Shown here in pieces: positions 1 to 6,161 of a stretch of DNA of 64,000 nt. The notes below the pieces were generated by a model, which was not told where the DNA came from, searched no databases, and saw only the letters and a program-made list of their open reading frames with translations. The position numbers were made by a program, and so were the translations under genes. Positions within the stretch are counted from its first letter, which is position 1; every line of letters starts with the position of its first letter. The stretch covers positions 930,001-994,000 of the forward strand of contig NZ_CP091740.1 of the NCBI RefSeq assembly GCF_022014595.1. Reading direction: 5' to 3'. The DNA comes from Solitalea lacus (GTDB lineage Bacteria > Bacteroidota > Bacteroidia > Sphingobacteriales > Sphingobacteriaceae).

Positions 1-746
1 ACGTCAAGTCTTGCATTTGCAATCTTTTCATGTATTGCAGCTACTTTTAGTCTTTGCCTGTTTCGACTGTTTGAACCTTTTACCTTTCTTGAAAGATGTT
101 TTTATGCTTTTGCTAATTGCCTTTCATATCTTTTTAAATGATAGTTATTTTTAAACCTTGTACCATCGGAAGTAACAGCAACATCTTTAATTCCTAAGTC
201 GATACCAACTTGTTTTTCCGTTGGTTGAATTTGCGTATGCTGCACTTCACAAAGAATAGAAGCAAAATAGTTACCTGTCGGTGTTTTTGAAACTGTGCAA
301 TGTTTCACTTGGCCTCTTAATTCCCTGTGTTCAATTATTTGGATACCCTCTTTGAATTTAGGGAAAACCAATTGGCCATGTTCAATCTCAACAAATTGCG
401 GAACAGTGAAACTATTCTTTTTGCGTTTGCTTTTAAAGCGTGGAAATTTCGCATTGCCCCTGAAAAAGTTTACAAAGGCGGTATCTAAACTTCGTAATGC
501 CGTTTGCAAGGTTTGGCTATTGACCGCTTTTAACCACTCCGTTTCTTCTTGCTTCTTTAGCAATGTCAATGAGCCTGCTTGTTTATGGTAATTGTCGGAT
601 TTTTTACGTTCCTTATATTGTTCAATTCTTTTATTCAAAAAATGATTGAATACAAAGCGGACACTCCCGAAATGCTTATTCAAAAGAACTTCCTGTTCCT
701 TTGTCGGTAACAACGCAAAACGATAGGTCTTATATATTGTTTTCAT
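1..746 (-). pseudogene. tnpB: tnpB (OrfB) of an IS200/IS605-type element, in-frame stop, cut by window edge
   Basis: TnpB is the RuvC-type, RNA-guided accessory nuclease of IS200/IS605 elements. Reading from 746 gives 214 residues starting MKTIYKTYRFALLPTK, with the N-terminal OrfB region and the first RuvC strand GIDLGIKD (Asp near residue 183). A TAA at 104-102 stops the frame. The same frame then stays open to base 1 and continues with normal TnpB sequence (KHLSRKVKGSNSRNRQ), so the stop is most simply a CAA or CAG to TAA mutation. The remaining RuvC motifs and the zinc finger fall after the stop, so the product should be inactive. Confidence 0.85.
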
Positions 747-813
747 TTTCGGTGTAATGATAATACTTTTTTTACAATCCCGATAAGGGTAAAGATTGTT
801 TCACCAAAACTTC

Positions 814-824
814 GCTACCAGGTC
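814..824. repeat. Left 11-bp target-site duplication of the IS4-family element
   Basis: GCTACCAGGTC here is repeated exactly at 2232-2242, immediately outside the two ends of the IS4-family element. The length fits the 10-12 bp duplications typical of IS4 relatives. Confidence 0.88.
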
Positions 825-2231
825 ACACTCATCCGAACTTTTTCCATTTCGTCTAAATTTAAGGGCTTAGCGAATGAATACAGGGGTTTTGCTATGAAAA
901 CGGCAGAAAACAAGTAGGGAGTCAGGTGGCAAAAAGCGTATGCTCCCGTTCATTTTTCATAGTAGCCTGTACCGGACGGATACTTCGGACGAGGGGCTGT
1001 ATTCGTTCAATCACATAATCAAGGGTCAGGTAATAGCACAGGCAGATACGGATTTTCTCTACAAAGTTGGAAAAGGCGGTTCTGCCTTTGGCTTTCACTC
1101 TTCTGAGCAGTTCCAACAGCAGGTAGGTGATCAGGGCTACAAAGATTTGCGATTTAACGGCGTTTTCACTCGTGCCGATGAATGTTTTAACATTCAGGTT
1201 TTGTTTGAGTTGTTTGAAAAATATTTCAATATCCCAGCGGCGTTTGTAAAGGGCGGCAATGGTGGCAGCCTTCCAGGAAGTATTATTGGTGATGATTTCC
1301 AGTTGCAGATTGTTTTCCTGATCAAACACCACCACTCTTCGCAGAATCTCTAGCGATAGCCTGTTGGCTTTTGCTTTCGTGCCGGTTAAATGAATCAATT
1401 CGTCCTTTAGTATGTGTTGGTCTTCCTGCTCAGGCAGCTCCAGTTCTTCGATCACTTCATATACCGTATTGTCCTTTATGCGGGTGACAAAGGTGTTTTG
1501 AGCTTTTATGCTGGCCAGGATTACCTCATAATCCCAATAGCCCTTGTCTTCCAGGATGATGGTATCCTTTGGAAAGATAGTTTGTTCGAAACCTTTGCTG
1601 TCATGCGTTTGGGCCTGGCTGATGTTGACCAGGTTGGGCAACATCATGCTTTCATCCCATTGGGTGTGGATTTTAAGACCTCCTTTAGCTGTCCGAAACT
1701 TTGCCCAGTCAAACATGCTTAAACAAACGCTAATCGTGCTGCTATCTCGAATCAACAGGGTTTTGTCTTTGACTTCCTCCACAATTTGCTGATTGGAGTA
1801 TTTACTCAGGCTGCTGCCGTAATGCTTCAACAGGGCCGTATAAAGATGGTCAAACACTTGCCAGTTGCGTTTTTTATTTCCATCGCTCATGGTGCTTTTG
1901 GCGGGGCTTTGCTGCAATCCGAGGTCTTTAATGAAGGTTTCGGATACTCCGATGCCCACCGAAATATCCTCCAAAGTGCTGCATTTACACAGCTGTCCGA
2001 ACAAAAGCGCGACTAAATGGTCGTAAGTCTTGTATTTATGGCAGTATTTATCACTATGATATTTCTTAATGGATTGATTCAGTAGATAACGAGGAATTAA
2101 ATCAATTATCTGGCGGATTAAAGGTTTATCATTATTTTTGGTGCGGCGAAAAAGGCTCATCTTTTGAAGTTTGGTCACCTCAAATTTGGACTTTTTTCGC
2201 CTTTTTTAATTTTGGACTTTCGGATAGTTGT
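825..2231 (-). mobile_element. Complete IS4-family insertion sequence, about 1.4 kb
   Basis: The 1407-bp element lies between the two copies of GCTACCAGGTC. Read inward, its ends start ACACTCATCCGAA (left) and ACAACTATCCGAA (right), sharing ACA and ATCCGAA, so the terminal inverted repeats are imperfect. One transposase gene fills most of it. With an intact transposase frame and a perfect target duplication it looks younger than the decayed IS200/IS605 element it interrupts. Confidence 0.85.
922..2178 (-). CDS. IS4-family DDE transposase with DUF4372-type N-terminus
   Basis: The 418-residue transposase catalyses cut-and-paste movement of the IS. The catalytic triad is visible: Asp145 in LLIRDSST, Asp211 in TIILEDKGYWD, and Glu318 in YKRRWDIEIFFKQLK. 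The last stretch matches the IS4 signature Y-x2-R-x3-E-x6-K exactly (Y311, R314, E318, K325). The N-terminal 80 residues resemble the DUF4372 domain found in many Bacteroidota IS4 transposases. No frameshift or internal stop is seen. The start at 2178 is about 50 bp inside the right end of the element; Met7 is an alternative. Confidence 0.93.
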   Translation of the reverse strand: MTKLQKMSLFRRTKNNDKPLIRQIIDLIPRYLLNQSIKKYHSDKYCHKYKTYDHLVALLFGQLCKCSTLEDISVGIGVSETFIKDLGLQQSPAKSTMSDGNKKRNWQVFDHLYTALLKHYGSSLSKYSNQQIVEEVKDKTLLIRDSSTISVCLSMFDWAKFRTAKGGLKIHTQWDESMMLPNLVNISQAQTHDSKGFEQTIFPKDTIILEDKGYWDYEVILASIKAQNTFVTRIKDNTVYEVIEELELPEQEDQHILKDELIHLTGTKAKANRLSLEILRRVVVFDQENNLQLEIITNNTSWKAATIAALYKRRWDIEIFFKQLKQNLNVKTFIGTSENAVKSQIFVALITYLLLELLRRVKAKGRTAFSNFVEKIRICLCYYLTLDYVIERIQPLVRSIRPVQATMKNEREHTLFAT

Positions 2232-2242
2232 GCTACCAGGTC
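2232..2242. repeat. Right 11-bp target-site duplication of the IS4-family element
   Basis: Second exact copy of GCTACCAGGTC (see 814-824). The reading frame of the interrupted tnpA resumes directly after it. Confidence 0.88.
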
Positions 2243-2600
2243 TAAAAAAAGTAATTACGTTTCCACAAATCGTTCAAAGCATTATCTTAAATGCCATCTC
2301 ATTTTTGTTTGCAAATACCGTAAAAAGCTGCTTGTAGGTGATTGGGATAATGACATGAAGTCTATCTTGCTTTCAATTACTTCTAAATCTGATTTTGAAC
2401 TTGAAGTATTTGAATCTGACATAGACCAGATCCATTTCCTTATTCGCTACATTCCACCTCTTTCGGTTACTTCCATTGTTCGTAAATTGAAGCAGGAAAG
2501 CACCTTGCAATTTGGCAAAAGTACAAAAACATAGTGTCAAAGAACTTTTGGAAAGAACACACCTTTTGGAGCGATGGATATTTTGTTTGCTCTAGGTTAG
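2236..2600 (+). pseudogene. tnpA: tnpA (Y1/HUH transposase) of the IS200/IS605-type element, 3' part
   Basis: Translation from the target duplication gives recognisable TnpA: KHYLKCHLIFVCKYRKKLL, then DQIHFLIRYIPP, then SIVRKLKQEST. Three defects are visible. The HUH motif, normally His-hydrophobic-His, reads Q-I-H. The frame breaks near 2510 where one base appears lost: it ends in TAG, while the next frame continues as IWQKYKNIVSKNFWKEHTFW. The protein stops matching at about 2597 (DGYFVCS), so the helix with the catalytic Tyr (usual form TIxxYIxxQ) is missing. The 5' end lies beyond the IS4 insertion, before 814. Confidence 0.82.
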
Positions 2601-2616
2601 CGTTTGTCGCTTACAT

Positions 2617-2636
2617 CCCATCGGTTGACTGATGGG
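2617..2636 (+). repeat. Subterminal hairpin of the IS200/IS605-type element
   Basis: CCCATC (2617-2622) pairs with GATGGG (2631-2636) around an 8-base loop, just after the tnpA remnant. IS200/IS605 ends carry such hairpins, which TnpA binds. The assignment rests on position and shape only. Confidence 0.5.
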
Positions 2637-2649
2637 TTTTACGCTCCTT

Positions 2650-3164
2650 TTTATAAAGGGCATGGTAATGTGTTGATTTGGAAAAACGATAACCTGCTCA
2701 CAAATATCGCCGGAATTATGGCCATTGTGGTGGCATTAGTTCCAACCAATCCCAATCAGGCAGCTGATAAAATTTACAGCTTTATTCCATACGCTCAAGA
2801 ATGGCTGGGAACACTTCATTATGTATTTGCAGTGTGTTGTTTTTGGTTTTTACTTTGTTGGCTATAAATGTTTTTACTATTGGTCAGGAAGAAAAGTTCA
2901 ACGTCCCCAAAAGTATCTTCAATGAAAACAATATCTACAAATTCTGTGACTATTCGATATTAGTGTTCATTATTAGGGTTCCCATCTCGGATAAATTTAA
3001 AAAAAATTCCATATTCAACCTTGGTCTTTGAATCTCTAGCGCTATTTGCCTTTGGTATTGCATGGCTAATTAAAGGACGCGCTTTAGGAGATAAAGGGAA
3101 AATCGGACAAAAAATATACAGCGAGCATAATCCCGTTAGTACAGAAAAGGATATTGAGAAATAG
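2650..3164 (+). pseudogene. Polytopic membrane protein, 5'-truncated and twice frameshifted
   Basis: Three frames must be joined to read one protein. The first gives KNDNLLTNIAGIMAIVVAL and VPTNPN, up to TLHYVFAV near 2830. The second gives LVFTLLAINVFTIGQEEKF and onward to about 3000. The third gives IPYSTLVFESLALFAFGIAW, LIKGRALGDKG and ends at TAG 3162-3164. The second break falls at a run of eight A (2999-3006). The hydrophobic segments suggest at least four membrane helices, like small DUF998-type membrane proteins, but I cannot name the family firmly. The N-terminal part is absent at the edge of the IS200/IS605-type element, which probably interrupted the gene. Confidence 0.72.
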
Positions 3165-3223
3165 TAAAACCTAAAGCATTTAATATCTTTACGGCACAAC
3201 TACTGATTAGTGAAATCCACAAA

Positions 3224-3961
3224 ATGAAATTATTGAATCTTCTGGCTATCTTAACTTTTTGTCTGTTCAATTTTGCAAAGGCTGAAACTCAAAACTATGT
3301 AGGGAAATTAGGTAAAGCGGATGTGGTTTTCCATTTGGAGTTTAACAACTCGGATATTACTGGTTATTATTTTTACCAGAACGTCGGTATAAATATTAAT
3401 CTTACAGGGAAAATTGAAAACAATGTTTTAACTATTTACGAGTTAGATTACAATAAAAATAAAACAGCAGTAATTACTGCAAAGTTTGATGATAAAAATT
3501 TGCGTGGCATTTGGAAGGATAAAACCAGCAAAGAGGCCTCTTTGGAATTAAAAACCACAAACTTGAAAGTTCCCGAACTGCCTAAAAATTTATGGGGCAG
3601 CTACCAAAACACCGAAGATCCAAAGTGCAAGTTTATCCTCAGTATTTATCAGCAAGTTGGCAGGTTCTTTTACCGATTGCAAACAAGCGAAAAAGATTTA
3701 ACTGGCAAGTTGACCTTTTATAGAAGTTTGGAAGAGGGGAGGGTTTATTTAACACTCACAGGAATTGAATGGGCCGAGTACGAAGGGGCATTAGATGAAG
3801 ATGGAGAACCAAAAGTTAAAAATTTGAAACTCCCAATTGGAATAGAGGGTTTGTTGAGTGAAAATGAAATTGTTTTTCAGAATTACGGTAATTCAATGAA
3901 TTATTATGTAAAGTTTAGTGATTGCGGGGCTAAATTTATACATCTGACAAAACAAAAATAA
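3224..3961 (+). CDS. Secreted protein of unknown function
   Basis: The 245-residue protein begins with a clear signal peptide (Lys3, a hydrophobic stretch to about residue 18, then AKAET cleavage near residue 20). The mature part is rich in beta-prone Asn/Lys/Asp stretches, with no enzyme motif I recognise. The first half (YVGKLGKADVVFHLEF, then a short TGYYFYQNVG turn) resembles Bacteroidota periplasmic proteins of unknown role. A TATCTTTA box near 3184 could be its promoter. It is convergent with the AraC-type gene, 10 bases away. No function is assigned. Confidence 0.75.
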   Translation: MKLLNLLAILTFCLFNFAKAETQNYVGKLGKADVVFHLEFNNSDITGYYFYQNVGININLTGKIENNVLTIYELDYNKNKTAVITAKFDDKNLRGIWKDKTSKEASLELKTTNLKVPELPKNLWGSYQNTEDPKCKFILSIYQQVGRFFYRLQTSEKDLTGKLTFYRSLEEGRVYLTLTGIEWAEYEGALDEDGEPKVKNLKLPIGIEGLLSENEIVFQNYGNSMNYYVKFSDCGAKFIHLTKQK

Positions 3962-3971
3962 TGGTTGGGTG

Positions 3972-4955
3972 TCAGTAAAGTACATTGCTTGCTTTATTAT
4001 ATTTATTCTTGTAGTCCAAAGGAGATAATCCTGTTATCTTTTTAAATACTTCCCTAAAAGCTTTATCGTCTGAATAACCCACATCGTTCATAATTTCAAA
4101 GATTGTTTTGCGCCCATTTTCCAGCTCTTTCTTTGCAGCTTCCACCTTTACACGTTGCAGATATTCAACTGGTGTGTTTCCGGTGGCTTTAATAAATCTG
4201 CGGTCAAAGTTTCGCCGGCTAATTGCTAGTTTTGAAGCAAGTTTTTCGAAAGAAATCCTCATTTCAATATTTTCTTCAATATAGGTTTGGGCCTTATTTA
4301 TTAATTCATCTCCATGTCCTTTTTGAATATGAAAAATGGTAAAAGGCGATTGAGTGGTTCTTTCAATGTCAATCTGGAAAATTTTTGAGCAGAAAACCGC
4401 TGTTGTTCTATCGAAAATCTTTTCAACCAGGTAAAGCATCAGGTTTAAGAATGAATATCCACCCCCATTGGTGTAAATGCCATTTTCGTCGGTAATGATT
4501 TTATCCTCAGCAGTTTTAACAGAAGGAAACATCTGTCTGAATTTTTCAACCGCATTCCAATGGGTTGAGCATGTTTTTCCTTCAAGTAAACCTGTCGCTG
4601 CCAGTAGAAAGGCTCCTGAGCACATGCTTGCAATTTCAGCGCCGCATTTATATTGTTGGTCAATCCAATCAATGAGCTCCTCATTCATTTTTACTGTTTT
4701 GGCATAATCTCCAAAAATGGAAGGAATGATTAGCAAGTCAGTTTTGGGAACCTGACTAAGGTGAATGGGGTGCACCGAAAAATAACCGTTATTTATTTTT
4801 GACTCTGATACTAAACCAGCAATGCGAATTTCAAGTTTGGAACTGTGTCCAGTACTTTTCCAAAAATCATTGGCCCGGCTAAGAATTTCATAGGCTCCGG
4901 CTATGCTGTTCAAGTTTAATTCACATTCGGGGACAACTATTGTGATATATTTCAT
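3972..4955 (-). CDS. GlxA-type AraC-family transcriptional regulator
   Basis: The 327-residue regulator has an N-terminal DJ-1/PfpI-like domain (about 1-185) and a C-terminal AraC double helix-turn-helix (about 225-320). Cys112 sits in the nucleophile-elbow position (ASMCSGAFLLAATGLL), though GlxA-type proteins generally use this fold for sensing rather than catalysis. The second HTH carries the usual AraC signature ending (IMNDVGYSDDKAFREVFKK, then GLSPLDYK). It is divergent from the two SRPBCC genes at 5083 and 5621, and is the natural candidate to control them. A tandem 10-bp repeat lies just upstream of its start. Confidence 0.88.
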   Translation of the reverse strand: MKYITIVVPECELNLNSIAGAYEILSRANDFWKSTGHSSKLEIRIAGLVSESKINNGYFSVHPIHLSQVPKTDLLIIPSIFGDYAKTVKMNEELIDWIDQQYKCGAEIASMCSGAFLLAATGLLEGKTCSTHWNAVEKFRQMFPSVKTAEDKIITDENGIYTNGGGYSFLNLMLYLVEKIFDRTTAVFCSKIFQIDIERTTQSPFTIFHIQKGHGDELINKAQTYIEENIEMRISFEKLASKLAISRRNFDRRFIKATGNTPVEYLQRVKVEAAKKELENGRKTIFEIMNDVGYSDDKAFREVFKKITGLSPLDYKNKYNKASNVLY

Positions 4956-4966
4956 AAGAAAAACTT

Positions 4967-4986
4967 TAGCTAAATGTAGCTAAATG
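4967..4986. repeat. Two tandem copies of TAGCTAAATG upstream of the AraC-type gene
   Basis: TAGCTAAATG occurs twice head to tail, 12 bases upstream of the regulator start (4955). AraC-family proteins bind direct repeats, so this could be an autoregulatory operator. Spacing of one helical turn fits. The role is inferred. Confidence 0.45.
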
Positions 4987-5082
4987 GATTGTCCAAATCA
5001 ACCTGTGATAAAGTCTGATTTGCACCGTAACTATTTCTGTTTTAGATAATAGCTTTGGAGTAAACTAATAAAATTTATAAAA

Positions 5083-5574
5083 ATGAACACATCTGATTTT
5101 ACTACCACTTTGCTGGTAGATAACACTCCCCTGGAAGTTTTTAATGCCATCAACAACGTTCGCGGATGGTGGTCAGAAGAAATTGAAGGCAATACCGATA
5201 AACTCAATGATGAGTTTATTTATCATTACAAAGACATTCATTATTGTAAAATGAAATTAATAGAAGTTGAGCCCCAAAAAAAAGTGGTTTGGTATGTTTT
5301 AGACAACTACTTTAACTTCACTAATGACAAAAGCGAATGGCGGGATACCAAGGTTTGTTTTGAAATTTCTGAAAAGGAGAGCCAAACTCTGCTTCATTTT
5401 ACTCATGAAGGTTTAGTGCCGGAATACGAATGTTTCAATATTTGTAACGAGGCTTGGAGCAATTATGTACACAACAGTTTGCGTAATCTAATAGAAACTG
5501 GAAACGGACTGCCTAATCCTAAAGAAGGCGAAGGATACAATGCTGAGTTGGCTAAGAAATGGAAACTGCAATAG
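5083..5574 (+). CDS. SRPBCC/START-like domain protein (AHSA1 family), first of a tandem pair
   Basis: The 163-residue protein folds as an SRPBCC hydrophobic-pocket domain, as in AHSA1 proteins. Typical elements are VDNTPLEVFNAINNVRGWW near the N-terminus, the central LIEVEPQKKVVWYV strand, and a C-terminal helix (AWSNYVHNSLRNLIETG). Ligand and role are unknown. The gene is followed 46 bp later by a paralogue about half identical, and is divergent from a GlxA-type regulator. A TAGCTTTG box at 5050-5057 resembles the Bacteroidota -7 element. Confidence 0.85.
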   Translation: MNTSDFTTTLLVDNTPLEVFNAINNVRGWWSEEIEGNTDKLNDEFIYHYKDIHYCKMKLIEVEPQKKVVWYVLDNYFNFTNDKSEWRDTKVCFEISEKESQTLLHFTHEGLVPEYECFNICNEAWSNYVHNSLRNLIETGNGLPNPKEGEGYNAELAKKWKLQ

Positions 5575-5620
5575 TTTATATCCAAGTACTTTCAATAATC
5601 TTCTGTTAATTAATAAAAGT

Positions 5621-6082
5621 ATGGAAAATCATAGTTTCACTACCAAGTTTCTGGTAGATCAAAGCCCAAAAGAAATTTTCGACGCTATTAATAATGTGCG
5701 GGGATGGTGGACGGAGAACGCTGAAGGCAATTCTGAAAAGTTAAATGATGAATTCGATGTTCGATTTGGAGACGTGCATTATTCTAAGCAAAGGCTGATA
5801 GAAGTTATACCCGACAAAAAAGTGGTTTGGCTTGTTACTGAAAGTAATCTCAATTTTATTAAGAGCAAAAGGGAATGGACGAATACCAAGATAATTTTTG
5901 AGATTTCTAAGCAGGGCGATAAATCACAGCTTGTTTTTACTCAAATTGGATTGGTACCTGAGTTGGAATGCTATAAAGATTGCTCAAACGCTTGGAGTGA
6001 TTACATAAATAATAGCTTGTACAATTTGATAACTACCGGTAAAGGACTGCCAACTCTTAAGGATCCGATTATATCTTCGTAA
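5621..6082 (+). CDS. SRPBCC/START-like domain protein (AHSA1 family), second of a tandem pair
   Basis: The 153-residue paralogue of the preceding gene shares FTT-LVD, INNVRGWW, KLNDEF, KKVVW and GLVPE-EC in the same order. The open frame extends upstream to 5540 inside the first gene. I place the start at 5621 (MENHSFTTKFLVD) because it aligns with the start of the first copy and removes the overlap. It is probably cotranscribed with the first copy and ends at the hairpin at 6107-6143. The tandem arrangement indicates local duplication followed by divergence. Confidence 0.85.
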   Translation: MENHSFTTKFLVDQSPKEIFDAINNVRGWWTENAEGNSEKLNDEFDVRFGDVHYSKQRLIEVIPDKKVVWLVTESNLNFIKSKREWTNTKIIFEISKQGDKSQLVFTQIGLVPELECYKDCSNAWSDYINNSLYNLITTGKGLPTLKDPIISS

Positions 6083-6106
6083 TAGAATGCTGTATCCAAT
6101 TATGAA

Positions 6107-6143
6107 ACACAAAACTCCATTTGTTTGCAATGGAGTTTTGTGT
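6107..6143. terminator. Hairpin between convergent SRPBCC and GH2 genes
   Basis: ACACAAAACTCCAT (6107-6120) pairs perfectly with ATGGAGTTTTGTGT (6130-6143) over a 9-base loop. It lies between two convergent genes and may serve both, although no long T run follows on either side. Confidence 0.65.
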
Positions 6144-6161
6144 GGCTTTGGAATCAAAAGT

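Larger units (their letters stand above)
1..2640. mobile_element. IS200/IS605-type element, decayed and split by an IS4-family insertion
   Basis: Remnants of a divergent tnpB (leftward from 746) and tnpA (rightward, ending near 2600) are the IS605 gene order. A hairpin at 2617-2636 just past tnpA looks like the subterminal hairpin of the tnpA-proximal end. The other end lies to the left of the window. An IS4-family element (825-2231) sits at the start of tnpA. Both genes of the outer element are broken, so it is not autonomous. The right boundary, about 2640-2652, is inferred from where the membrane-protein remnant becomes recognisable. Confidence 0.75.

Noticed and set aside
940-2016. Several + strand open frames opposite the IS4 transposase
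   Set aside because: They are shadows of the transposase frame; the DDE signature and lengths support the minus-strand gene.
2604-2867. An 87-residue frame that looks like a complete small membrane protein
   Set aside because: Its first residues come from the transposon hairpin region, and its last residues continue a frameshifted remnant. It is part of the pseudogene at 2650-3164.
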